Positions 51,729 through 60,179 of a stretch of DNA of 64,000 nt are shown one piece after another (the stretch's first letter is position 1; the number at the start of each line of letters is the position of its first letter). This DNA is from Fusibacter sp963666805 (GTDB taxonomy: Bacteria; Bacillota; Clostridia; Peptostreptococcales; Acidaminobacteraceae), in the NCBI GenBank assembly GCA_963666805.2, contig CAXXWR010000006.1, positions 868,001 through 932,000 on the forward strand, written 5' to 3'. Made by a program: the position numbers and the translations under genes. The notes under the pieces are model-generated. The model had not been told where the DNA came from and made no database searches. It saw only the letters and a list, made by a program, of their open reading frames with translations.

Positions 51729-52463
51729 ATGCAAAACTATAAAATGATAGTAGCCTATGATGGCGGAAGATATAAAGGATGGCAACGTCTTAAAAAAGAA
51801 GAGACAGTTCAGGGAAAGATTGAATCAGTGCTGTCGAGAATGACAGAAGAAGCGATCCTTATTCAAGGGTCAGGTCGAACTGATGCAGGTGTACACGCTA
51901 GGCATCAAGTGGTAAGTTTTAAACTTGAAAAAGCACTCAATCCAGATAAAATGAAACATGACCTCAACCGTTTTCTACCAGAGGATATTGTGATTTTAGA
52001 CTTAGAAGAGGCACCGGATCGTTTTCATGCTCGTTTTAATGCCAAAGAAAAAACATATACCTATTATGTATGGCATGGTGAGGTTAAACCTTGTTTAAGA
52101 CGTCATCAAGTGGGGGATTATACAGGTGTAAATCTTGATATTGATCGTATGAGATATGCAGCTCAATTTTTGACAGGACAACATGATTTTAAGGGATTAT
52201 CTTCTGATAAAACCAAAAAATCAACAGTGAGGACATTGACTTCAATTGATTTTAAAGAAGAAAAAGACTGTCTCGTCATCACCTTTAAAGGTGATGGTTT
52301 CTTGCATAATATGGTGAGAATTATGGTTGGGAGTTTAGTGGCAATTGGCAAGAGTGAATTAATGATTGAAGATCTTGAAACTGCCCTTAAAACAGGAGAC
52401 AGAAGTTTGGCTGGTGATACGGCACCTGCTAGTGGTCTCTTCCTAAGCAAAGTGACCTATTAA
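51729..52463 (+). CDS. truA: tRNA pseudouridine synthase A
   Basis: Makes pseudouridine at tRNA positions 38-40. The 244-residue protein has the family start YKMIVAYDGGRYKGWQRL and the catalytic Asp in GSGRTDAGVHAR; a C-terminal FLHNMVRIMVGSLVAIG motif is also present. Length and motif order are normal. GAGGAG precedes the ATG. Confidence 0.95.
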   Translation: MQNYKMIVAYDGGRYKGWQRLKKEETVQGKIESVLSRMTEEAILIQGSGRTDAGVHARHQVVSFKLEKALNPDKMKHDLNRFLPEDIVILDLEEAPDRFHARFNAKEKTYTYYVWHGEVKPCLRRHQVGDYTGVNLDIDRMRYAAQFLTGQHDFKGLSSDKTKKSTVRTLTSIDFKEEKDCLVITFKGDGFLHNMVRIMVGSLVAIGKSELMIEDLETALKTGDRSLAGDTAPASGLFLSKVTY

Positions 52464-52662
52464 AAATTATTTCGTGTGACGTGACATTTTTTTCACTGTA
52501 GATTATAATAGAATAAATGATAATTATTTTCAAAAAAATAAATGGCTGAGTAAGAAGCGTTAAAGTTAGGATTACAATTTAGAATAGGCTATAATGAGTC
52601 ATCAATTATGAAATTGAAAATGAAGATGTTAAGGATAGGCAAGCAGTAAAAAGGAGAAAAGA

Positions 52663-54003
52663 ATGAAGGTACTTTACTATGATTGTTTTGCAGGAATCAG
52701 TGGTGATATGAACTTAGGGCTTATGGTTGATTTGGGCGTCAGTTTTGATTATCTTAAATCAGAACTCGCTAAATTAGGCCTTGAGCATGAATATGATCTT
52801 AGCTATAAACAAGCAGTCAAAATGGGAATAACGGGTTCGAAAGTTGATGTTTTGGATTTAAATAACTCATCTCATGACCATGACCACTCAGAAGCTCATC
52901 ATCACCACCATGACCATACGCATCATGATGATCATCAACATGCACACGACCATGATCACACACATGCACATGATCATGCACATGACCATTCACACGACCA
53001 TGAGCATAAACACGATCACGATCATTCTCATGCGCATCACCATTCACACGATCATTTAAGAGATTATCAAGCGATTAAGAGTATCATCATGGGAAGTCCT
53101 TTAGATGAAAAAGTTAAAACAGATGCTTTGGGCATTTTTGAATATGTTGCAAAAGCAGAGGCTAAGGTTCATGGTAAACCGATTGATGAAGTTCATTTTC
53201 ATGAAGTGGGAGCCATTGATAGTATTGTGGACATCGTTGGGGCAGCAATTGCTATGAATGCTTTAGAAGTTGACGCTGTATGGAGTTCGCCGGTGGAAAC
53301 AGGAAGTGGCTTTGTAAAATGTGCCCATGGACTTATGCCAGTGCCAGCACCTGCTACTGCTGAAATATTATCAGGTGTGCCTATGTGTTCTAAAATAGAA
53401 GGTTACGAACAAACAACACCAACCGGTGCGGCAATCATTGCCTACTATGCAGAAAAAGTAACAACTAATCGTGCTTTTAATATCGTCAGAACAGGCTATG
53501 GCTTAGGAACAAGAGACATCTATGTGCCAAATGTTCTTAGAGGGTTTATTGCTGAAGTTAATGACAAACAAACAGAGCAATGGATTATTGAAACCAATAT
53601 AGACGATATGAGTTCAGAACAGTTGGTTTATGCAGAAAGAAAATGTCTTGAAGCAGGTGCGCTTGATGTTTATAAAACGGCTATTATGATGAAGAAAGGT
53701 CGACCTGCTATTAAGTTAAGTCTGCTGGTTAGACCTGAAAAGATAGAGGCGATAGAGTCTGTTATTTTCCATCATACGACTGCCATCGGACTTCGCAAAT
53801 ATCCAGTAGAAAAAAATAAATTGGATAGAAAATATGAAAAAGTAATGACCCCTTATGGTGAAATCACCCTTAAGATGGCTTATTACAAGGGTGAATGTGT
53901 CAATGTTAAGGCAGAATATGAAGATTGTTATAAGGCAGCAGAGGCTCACGGGGTGTCCATTGATACTGTGAAAAAGGCAGCTGAAAAACATGCAGAACAA
54001 TAA
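52663..54003 (+). CDS. larC: nickel insertion protein LarC
   Basis: Inserts nickel into the pyridinium-3,5-bisthiocarboxylic acid mononucleotide pincer cofactor in a CTP-dependent step. The start YYDCFAGISGDMNLGL and later VHFHEVGAIDSIVDIVGAA, PTGAAIIAYYAE and ETNIDDMSSEQLVYA are LarC blocks. Residues 71-131 are extremely His-rich, 33 of 61, consistent with nickel storage. It is one uninterrupted frame of 446 residues, whereas the Lactobacillus plantarum gene needs a ribosomal frameshift. AAGGAG precedes the ATG. Confidence 0.93.
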   Translation: MKVLYYDCFAGISGDMNLGLMVDLGVSFDYLKSELAKLGLEHEYDLSYKQAVKMGITGSKVDVLDLNNSSHDHDHSEAHHHHHDHTHHDDHQHAHDHDHTHAHDHAHDHSHDHEHKHDHDHSHAHHHSHDHLRDYQAIKSIIMGSPLDEKVKTDALGIFEYVAKAEAKVHGKPIDEVHFHEVGAIDSIVDIVGAAIAMNALEVDAVWSSPVETGSGFVKCAHGLMPVPAPATAEILSGVPMCSKIEGYEQTTPTGAAIIAYYAEKVTTNRAFNIVRTGYGLGTRDIYVPNVLRGFIAEVNDKQTEQWIIETNIDDMSSEQLVYAERKCLEAGALDVYKTAIMMKKGRPAIKLSLLVRPEKIEAIESVIFHHTTAIGLRKYPVEKNKLDRKYEKVMTPYGEITLKMAYYKGECVNVKAEYEDCYKAAEAHGVSIDTVKKAAEKHAEQ

Positions 54004-54080
54004 ACTGACTCATATTATAGTGATGTGATTGTTAATCTTAACTCATGAGTGAGTATGACACTTAGGAAAGGGTGAGTAAA

Positions 54081-54383
54081 GTGGAGAGATTTTTAATTGG
54101 CACATTGATTGTAATCGTCGCGATTATTGTTTTTACTCAACAAGAATTAATGACGGAAAATCGAAAATTAAAGCAAAGAATAAAAATGTTATCAGATAGA
54201 TTAAATATGAGCGATGAAGCGTATCAAAAAGAAATGCAAGCCATTGATCAAGAATTAATGGTTCTGATTCGAGAAGGCAAAAAAGTAAAGGCTGTCAAAC
54301 GTTATCGTGAAATAACAGGGGCTTCACTTGTAGAAGCCAATGACTATGTAGAGCATTTAAGTGTTCAGCATAAAGAGGCTTAA
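54081..54383 (+). CDS. small membrane-anchored protein with L7/L12-like C-terminus, 100 aa
   Basis: A hydrophobic segment (about residues 3-18) is followed by a coiled helix and a C-terminal motif, GKKVKAVKRYREITGASLVEANDYVE, that resembles the C-terminal domain of ribosomal protein L7/L12, a fold reused in unrelated small proteins. It lies between larC and larE, so a link to the nickel-pincer pathway is possible but unproven. The GTG at 54081 is preferred to GTG 54072 because of its distance from AAAGGGTGA. Confidence 0.65.
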   Translation: MERFLIGTLIVIVAIIVFTQQELMTENRKLKQRIKMLSDRLNMSDEAYQKEMQAIDQELMVLIREGKKVKAVKRYREITGASLVEANDYVEHLSVQHKEA

Positions 54384-54425
54384 TAAAAGATATTAATACT
54401 AGAAAAGATGAAAGGCTGAGGGGAA

Positions 54426-55268
54426 ATGAAAGATTATAAAGTGGTCGTCAACCAATTGAGAGAAAGTGACATGAAATTTGACAAATTGTGTCGATATTTA
54501 GAGGAACTTGAAAGCCTTGTCGTTGCTTTTTCAGGAGGTGTAGACTCGACCTTTTTAATGGTTGTGGCAACAGCTGTTTTAGGTGACGAAGTCACTGCTC
54601 TTACTGTTAATGCACCCTATATTGCGGACTGGGAAATTGATGAGGCTATTGAAATTTCAAAAGACTATGGCATTAACCATCAATTTTTAGAAGCGAATGT
54701 TATTGATGCGATTAAGTTTAATCCTGAAAACCGTTGCTATATGTGTAAAACCGCCATCTTCACTAATATTAAGGCTTTTGCTGAGGCACACGGTTTAAAA
54801 TATGTGGTAGATGGTTCTAACTTTGATGATACCAAAGACTATCGTCCAGGGATGAAGGCCCTTAAAGAATTGGGAATCAAGAGCCCTATGCTTGAGTGTG
54901 AGGTGACTAAGGCTGAAATCAGAGCATGGTCAAAAGCCCTTGATTTATCCACATGGGATAAACCACCTTATGCCTGCTTGCTCACGCGTTTACCTTATGG
55001 GACTGAAATTGTTGCAGAAGATTTACGCATGATTGAAAAGGGCGAATTTTTCTTAATGCAAAAAGGCATTAAGGCTGTACGTGTAAGAAAACAAGATGAT
55101 TTGGCAAGAATTGAAATTGCAGAATCTGAATTTGAAAAAATCTTAGATAAAGACTTGATGAGAGACATTTCAACAGCCCTTAAGTCATTTGGTTTTAAAC
55201 AAGTAACCCTTGACCTCGAAGGCTACCGTATGGGAAGTTTTAACGAAACGATTGAATCGCTAAAATAG
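54426..55268 (+). CDS. larE: sacrificial sulfur transferase LarE
   Basis: Activates and sulfurates the nickel-pincer cofactor precursor. The PP-loop AFSGGVDSTFL (residues 34-44) binds ATP. Cysteines Cys104, Cys107 (NRCYMCK) and Cys184 (PYACLLTR) are candidates for sulfur donation or an Fe-S ligand; family members differ in using one sacrificial Cys or a cluster. At 280 residues it has normal length. It is 12 bases from larB and clearly co-transcribed. Confidence 0.93.
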   Translation: MKDYKVVVNQLRESDMKFDKLCRYLEELESLVVAFSGGVDSTFLMVVATAVLGDEVTALTVNAPYIADWEIDEAIEISKDYGINHQFLEANVIDAIKFNPENRCYMCKTAIFTNIKAFAEAHGLKYVVDGSNFDDTKDYRPGMKALKELGIKSPMLECEVTKAEIRAWSKALDLSTWDKPPYACLLTRLPYGTEIVAEDLRMIEKGEFFLMQKGIKAVRVRKQDDLARIEIAESEFEKILDKDLMRDISTALKSFGFKQVTLDLEGYRMGSFNETIESLK

Positions 55269-55280
55269 GAGTGAATACCA

Positions 55281-56027
55281 ATGAAAGAAGCTTTTTCACA
55301 GTTAATCGATCAAATTAGTTCAGGTCAAATGACCAAAGAAGAGGCTTTAGAGGCTTTTGAAGACATGTCCTTTTCAAAACTAGAGTATGCGACGATAGAC
55401 CATCATCGAGAACAACGCGTAGGTTATCCAGAAGTCATTTATTGTCAACATAAGACCTTAGACCAAGTGGTGGGGATCTTTGAAACCTTGGCTGACCGAG
55501 GAAAGAATGTTTTGGCAACACGTGCAACTGAGGAAATGGCAAAGGCAATATTAGAACGATTTCCTGAGGCCCATTATAATCCCCTAGGGAGAACCGTGGT
55601 TCTTGACCAAGAACACAAGGTGGAAACTGAAGATTATATAGCTATTGTTGCGGCAGGAACATCAGATTTACCAGTGGTTGAAGAAGCTTATGAAACGGCT
55701 AAGATATTTGGTAATCAAGTGCTTAAAATTGTCGATGTCGGGGTTGCTGGGATTCACCGCCTCTTTAATCGATTAGAAGAAATCAGAGGCGCAAAAGTCA
55801 TTATTGTTGTGGCAGGTATGGAAGGTGCGCTTGCAAGTGTCCTAGGTGGCCTTGTGGACAAACCCATCATTGCGGTTCCAACCAGCGTAGGTTATGGGGC
55901 GAGCTTTGGCGGTGTCAGTGCTCTTTTAACGATGCTCAATAGCTGTGCCAGTGGCGTTGTTGTGGTCAACATTGATAATGGTTTTGGAGCAGCTTATTCT
56001 GCTTCACAAATGAATCAGCTTAAATAA
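55281..56027 (+). CDS. larB: pyridinium-3,5-biscarboxylic acid mononucleotide synthase LarB
   Basis: Carboxylates and hydrolyses NaAD-derived nucleotide to the first committed intermediate of the nickel-pincer pathway. The C-terminal PurE-like domain has VAAGTSDLPVVEEAY, VVAGMEGALASVLGGL and VPTSVGYGASFGG. Cys222 in LNSCASGV corresponds to the residue known to bind the pyridinium ring covalently. AGGAG precedes the ATG, and the gene ends the lar group, followed by a terminator. Confidence 0.94.
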   Translation: MKEAFSQLIDQISSGQMTKEEALEAFEDMSFSKLEYATIDHHREQRVGYPEVIYCQHKTLDQVVGIFETLADRGKNVLATRATEEMAKAILERFPEAHYNPLGRTVVLDQEHKVETEDYIAIVAAGTSDLPVVEEAYETAKIFGNQVLKIVDVGVAGIHRLFNRLEEIRGAKVIIVVAGMEGALASVLGGLVDKPIIAVPTSVGYGASFGGVSALLTMLNSCASGVVVVNIDNGFGAAYSASQMNQLK

Positions 56028-56040
56028 GTTAAGGCAAAAG

Positions 56041-56084
56041 TGCTACTATGGACTTTAATATGAGTCTGTGGTGGCATTTTTTTT
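56041..56084 (+). terminator. terminator after larB
   Basis: TGCTACTATGGACT pairs with AGTCTGTGGTGGCA using several G-U pairs, followed by eight T. Confidence 0.75.
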
Positions 56085-56189
56085 GATTGAATTGTTAAGA
56101 GGGATGATTTACATCAGGCATTTATCAAAAATATGACTTATTTATTGATAATTATAATTTATTCTATACTTGTCAAATTGCGAATTGAT

Positions 56190-56501
56190 TAAACTCAAAA
56201 AAATATTATTCAAAGTGATATAGATAACTATTTAAGTTAGCCACTATCAGATATTATTGACTTTGATTTTATTACTTATGTTAATTTTTATACTGAGATT
56301 TATAAATATTCTACTCATAAATTATCGGCGGGTGAAAAACATAAAATTGCCTTAGCCAGAATACTGTTAAACCCTCGTTCAGTTATGATTTTCGATGAAC
56401 CTTTTAACCACTTAGATTCAGAATCAATCACCTTTGTCAATCAGTGTATTGACAACTTAAAAGGCATGAGAATTGTTATTTCTCATGCCAATATGAAGTA
56501 A
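56190..56501 (+). pseudogene. 5'-truncated ABC transporter ATPase
   Basis: The frame ending at the TAA at 56499-56501 encodes an ABC signature (HKLSAGEKHKIALAR), Walker B (VMIFDEPFNHLDSES) and the switch histidine (VISHAN). Upstream in the same frame is a stop at 56238-56240, preceded by QKNIIQSDIDNYLS and another stop at 56190. No Walker A and no start codon remain. It is the C-terminal third of an exporter ATPase, now nonfunctional. It lies between the lar and phospholipid genes. Confidence 0.75.
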
Positions 56502-56522
56502 TGAGGACTAAAATTGATAGCG

Positions 56523-57218
56523 TTATCTATTTTTAATGGTTATCTCTTTAAGCGGTTGCCTTAATAAAAATGACATCAATCCTACAAATCGATTTAGCAA
56601 TCCAGGGATACCTGCTAGTAGATAACTTATTTCTGCTATGATGATGGCTCCAATCACATCAACGATTACATGTTGCTTTAAAGTCAGTGTGGAGATACAG
56701 ACAGCTATTGCAAATGCTAAGGCGCCCCAACGACACCAACTAGGACATTTTTGTTGACTTCGCAAGCCAATCCAACAAATCCAACTGACCATACAGTGAA
56801 TGGAGGGGAACAAATTATCTGCTGCATCACCTTGATATTGGAGCCGTACCATTGCACTCCATATATCTTCTCCAAGGACCTCTGGGCGAATATTAGTTGT
56901 AGGTAACAAAACAAAAAAGATGAAACAGATGAGTTCACCAATAAAGTGCATTAGAAAAAAACGACCTACAACATCTCGTTTCTGGGCAGCCATAAAGAGG
57001 TAGGCCGCAATCCAAAATAAGAAGCATCCCCAATAAATGGTGATAGTCCAAGGGAGAAAAGGTGTCATACGATCAATGGATAGGGTCATATCATAGTGAA
57101 AGCGATCTGAAGCTATTGTCCTCCCACCAAAGTAAACGAGCCCATTCCATAGCATTGCTATTAGGGGGATAAAGAATAACTGGCGCTTGTCCAAAACAAA
57201 TTGTTTAAATTTTTCCAA
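56523..57218 (-). CDS. PAP2 family phosphatase
   Basis: A 231-residue integral membrane protein with about six spans. The phosphatase signatures are LFPSIHCMVSW and KQHVIVDVIGA; together these give the conserved Ser-His and Arg/His sites of PAP2 enzymes, which dephosphorylate phosphatidic acid or related lipids. It starts at TTG 57218 behind AGGAGG, overlaps psd by 14 bases, and ends the lipid operon. Confidence 0.85.
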   Translation of the reverse strand: MEKFKQFVLDKRQLFFIPLIAMLWNGLVYFGGRTIASDRFHYDMTLSIDRMTPFLPWTITIYWGCFLFWIAAYLFMAAQKRDVVGRFFLMHFIGELICFIFFVLLPTTNIRPEVLGEDIWSAMVRLQYQGDAADNLFPSIHCMVSWICWIGLRSQQKCPSWCRWGALAFAIAVCISTLTLKQHVIVDVIGAIIIAEISYLLAGIPGLLNRFVGLMSFLLRQPLKEITIKNR

Positions 57219-58050
57219 GTTGTCCTCCTATATTTCCAATGTATTCCCCATACTTTACACGAACCTCTTCTTCGTGGGTTAACAGGTCAAGAAGGGTACG
57301 ATCTAATTTAATGCGCCCTTTTTGAAAGAGAAGAACAATAGTAGACCCTGCAAGTTCAAAGTGTCCCTTTTCCTCACCTTTACGGAAGCGCGTGTTATGT
57401 CGTTCATTGACAATACCCCCTACAATAAGTGCACCAATTTCTGTTTGAACCACTGGGCCAAAATGTTCTGTTGCAAGGAGTGTCCAACTGCGGCGATTAA
57501 GGACATAGACCGGCAACGTATCACAAACAATAGGCTGAACACTGTGTAGTGTACCGGGAATGTTATGGATTTCTCCTTGATAGCCGTGGTCAATATAGCA
57601 ATAATGATGATAATCTGAGGCACAAAGACGGAAAATTAAACAGTCCCCCCCATGAAAGGTCTCCCCCAGTTCCTCATCTTGTAATAAATCAGCAATTCTG
57701 TAGTGAGAATTCTTGATGGCAAAAGTGCTGTCTTCAGCAATGGGGAAGGCACTGAGCCATCCATCACAGGGACTTATTAGGTGTTCAGGCGTGTCATCAA
57801 TCGGTATATTTTTGTGTATTCTTGCAAAAAAATCACGGAAAGAACCAAAGTTTTTTCTTTGCTGATCAGTGAGTGGAATATGGTGTTTTCGCGCATAACC
57901 TTTGATTATAAATTTTGAAAAGGGAGACCAAAGGAATCGAACAACCAATCGATCAACTCGGCTTTTCATAATGAATTTTAGAATACAGCGTCCCATAGCT
58001 GTGCCATAGAGAAATTGAACCGAAGGGTCATTGCTCGTTTGATTTTTCAT
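57205..58050 (-). CDS. psd: phosphatidylserine decarboxylase
   Basis: Forms phosphatidylethanolamine from phosphatidylserine. The 281-residue precursor contains the self-cleavage motif as AGST in HFELAGSTIVLL near the C-terminus, a variant of the usual LGST, and the conserved HYHHYCYIDHG-like region (DYHHYCYID). The frame extends to 58098, but ATG 58050 overlaps the pssA stop as ATGA with a GGGGTGA site. It is translated with pssA. Confidence 0.9.
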   Translation of the reverse strand: MKNQTSNDPSVQFLYGTAMGRCILKFIMKSRVDRLVVRFLWSPFSKFIIKGYARKHHIPLTDQQRKNFGSFRDFFARIHKNIPIDDTPEHLISPCDGWLSAFPIAEDSTFAIKNSHYRIADLLQDEELGETFHGGDCLIFRLCASDYHHYCYIDHGYQGEIHNIPGTLHSVQPIVCDTLPVYVLNRRSWTLLATEHFGPVVQTEIGALIVGGIVNERHNTRFRKGEEKGHFELAGSTIVLLFQKGRIKLDRTLLDLLTHEEEVRVKYGEYIGNIGGQLGKI

Positions 58051-58673
58051 AGTTTCACCCCAGCGAGCATAATTAGTAATTCTGCTCCACCACAACAAAG
58101 AATACCAATTTTTCCTGCAAGTTCAGGCTTCCTAATTTTGAACGGTGTTAAGAAGGCAATCCCCATACCCGCGAGAACTACCAATGCAATTACATGGAGT
58201 TTCCAACCAAAGAATATGGCAAGACCAAGAACTAAGGGTAAAATCAATGCTGCCATGGTAACCGGAAGTCCTAGATAACATTCTCTCGCTTCATTTGTCA
58301 TACTTTGACGCTCTTCTTCATCTACATTAAACCAAGCTAAGCGGATGAGTGCACATAAGACATAAGCACCGGAAATCAGTAAGGCAAGATCACTACTTCC
58401 ACTGGTTTTATAGACGATTATTGCAGGGAGTATGCCGAAGCAGATGAGATCACTAAGAGAATCAATTTGAATGCCGAAGCGCTTTTCCTGTAAAGTTCGA
58501 TTTTTTTTCGTTGATGCAATTTTACCGTCGAACATGTCACAAAAACCAGATCCCATCAAACAAAATAATGCAATCTGAATATTGCCATGAATGGCAAATG
58601 TGATGCCCGTGTAGCCGATTACTAAACCCAAGTAAGTCATTAATACCGTATAGTTATAAATGCCAAGAAACAT
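58047..58673 (-). CDS. pssA: CDP-diacylglycerol-serine O-phosphatidyltransferase
   Basis: A membrane-bound CDP-alcohol phosphatidyltransferase of 208 residues. The catalytic block runs FCDMFDGKIAS, then GIQIDSLSDLICFG, matching the D-G-X2-A, G-X3-D-X3-D pattern of the family. It makes phosphatidylserine. The frame opens at 58700, but ATG 58673 follows AGGAGG. It sits between the TVP38 gene and psd in one operon. Confidence 0.92.
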   Translation of the reverse strand: MFLGIYNYTVLMTYLGLVIGYTGITFAIHGNIQIALFCLMGSGFCDMFDGKIASTKKNRTLQEKRFGIQIDSLSDLICFGILPAIIVYKTSGSSDLALLISGAYVLCALIRLAWFNVDEEERQSMTNEARECYLGLPVTMAALILPLVLGLAIFFGWKLHVIALVVLAGMGIAFLTPFKIRKPELAGKIGILCCGGAELLIMLAGVKL

Positions 58674-58683
58674 TTTTTTCCTC

Positions 58684-59262
58684 CTAAATAATATTTGCAA
58701 AAACCAAGCTGTAAGCTAAAATGCACCATGGTTTGGCAAGAATGATAGTCCAAATAAATTTTCGAGATGACATCTTTGTTAGACCAGAGAAATAGCATAA
58801 GAAATCATCTGGAGCTAATGGTAATAAGATAGCCAAAATAAGAATGATAGTATAGCTCTTTTTCTTCTGAACCCAGTTCACAAATTTTTGGTGGCGTTCA
58901 ATGGAAACCATTTTTTCCACCAAAGTAATCCCGTACTTCCTAGCCAGAAAGTATGCGACAATGGAGCCTAAAGAAATGCCAATATAGTTGCACCAAAAGC
59001 CTTCCGCTGCACCGAACATACTAGCACCGACAATGCAGCCTAGCCAACCGGGTAAAATGGGAATCACCACCTGCATGGCTTGTATGACGATGAGGACTAC
59101 AGGTGCGGCGATACCCAGTGTGTTGAGATAACTTTTTAATGTGTCTACAGATTGGAAATAACCTTTAAAATAGCTGTGTAGAAGAAATATTGCTGATAGT
59201 AGTAAAAGGACTGACAAGGATATTGTCAGTAGTTTTTTGATTCTCGTGGATTTTTCTTCCAT
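58684..59262 (-). CDS. TVP38/TMEM64 family membrane protein
   Basis: A 192-residue membrane protein with a VTT (SNARE-associated) domain: GWLGCIVGASMFGAAEGFW, GSIVAYFLARKYG and APDDFLCYFSGLTKMS are the family features. VTT proteins are implicated in moving lipids between membrane leaflets. It is the first gene of the operon TVP38-pssA-psd-PAP2, 10 bases ahead of pssA. AGAGGAG precedes the ATG. Function in lipid flipping is inferred. Confidence 0.88.
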   Translation of the reverse strand: MEEKSTRIKKLLTISLSVLLLLSAIFLLHSYFKGYFQSVDTLKSYLNTLGIAAPVVLIVIQAMQVVIPILPGWLGCIVGASMFGAAEGFWCNYIGISLGSIVAYFLARKYGITLVEKMVSIERHQKFVNWVQKKKSYTIILILAILLPLAPDDFLCYFSGLTKMSSRKFIWTIILAKPWCILAYSLVFANII

Positions 59263-59413
59263 ATAATAAGTCTCCTCTTTTTGTTTTTATTCTTTAAGTA
59301 TATTTGGTCCACACAATGAGACTCGCAATTCTTTCTAAATGATATCTTATAATGAAAATGTGAAAATTCAACGATGGTCTTTCTGAATAAATCTGAATTG
59401 TATAGATTGAGTC

Positions 59414-59442
59414 TGTTCATGACTAATAATAATTGCTATAAT
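59414..59442 (+). promoter_or_regulatory. candidate promoter of the two-component operon
   Basis: TGTTCA (59414-59419), 17-base spacer and TATAAT (59437-59442) with extended TGc lie about 42 bases before the response regulator start. Confidence 0.55.
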
Positions 59443-59483
59443 GTTATCATATTAACAATAAATATTCTGGAGATGTTTCCACA

Positions 59484-60179
59484 ATGACCGATAAAAAGAT
59501 TCTAATCGCAGATGATGATCCTGAAATCCGAGAAGTCCTTCAACTCTTATTAACAGGAGAGGACTACATGACAATTGAGGCAACTAATGGAACACAGCTA
59601 TTAGAACTTCTAGATGATACAATTGATTTAGTGATTCTGGATGTTATGATGCCAGGTATGAACGGATATGCCACCTGTGCTGAAATTCGAAAGCGTTCGG
59701 CAGTACCTGTATTGTTCTTAACGGCAAAATCTCAAGACTCTGACAAAACGATGGGTTTTTCTGTTGGAGGCGATGATTATTTAGTTAAACCTTTTTCGTA
59801 TACAGAAATTATTTCTCGTGTTAAAGCCATGTTACGCAGGTATTATGTATATGGAGCAAAAGTGGAAGAAAATAGTGGTGTTATTTGTTGCTGTGGAGAT
59901 GTGGAGATTGATATGAGTCAGTGTTTAGTCAGACAGAATGGTAAAGAGGTTATGCTGACAGATACTGAGTATCGTATATTGTCACTGCTAGCATCACATC
60001 GCAAGAAAATTTTTTCTGTTGCCAATATTTATGAAAGTGTCTGGAATGAGACTTATTTTTCCAGTTCTAATAATCTTGTCATGGTTCATATCCGCAATAT
60101 TCGCCGCAAATTAGGAGATGATCCACATAATAGCCAGACGATTCGAACCGTTTGGGGTAAGGGCTACCGCATTGAGTAG
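59484..60179 (+). CDS. OmpR/PhoB-type response regulator
   Basis: A 231-residue DNA-binding response regulator. The receiver has the acidic pocket ADDDPE, phosphoacceptor Asp53 (LVILDVMMPG), Thr in LTAKS and Lys in VKPFSYTE. The C-terminal winged-helix domain shows TDTEYRILSLLASH and VMVHIRNIRRKLGD. It is followed by an overlapping kinase gene and is divergent from the lipid operon, which it may control. GGAGATG precedes the ATG. Confidence 0.94.
   Translation: MTDKKILIADDDPEIREVLQLLLTGEDYMTIEATNGTQLLELLDDTIDLVILDVMMPGMNGYATCAEIRKRSAVPVLFLTAKSQDSDKTMGFSVGGDDYLVKPFSYTEIISRVKAMLRRYYVYGAKVEENSGVICCCGDVEIDMSQCLVRQNGKEVMLTDTEYRILSLLASHRKKIFSVANIYESVWNETYFSSSNNLVMVHIRNIRRKLGDDPHNSQTIRTVWGKGYRIE

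Larger units (their letters stand above)
56028..56522. other. intergenic region after larB with an ABC-gene remnant
   Basis: 495 bases hold the larB terminator, an AT-rich stretch and the broken ABC ATPase at 56190-56501. Nothing else is recognised. Confidence 0.6.

Noticed and set aside
52870..53060. Short repeats resembling a CRISPR or tandem-repeat array
   Set aside because: The CAT/CAC/GAC-type repetition encodes the histidine-rich segment of LarC in frame.
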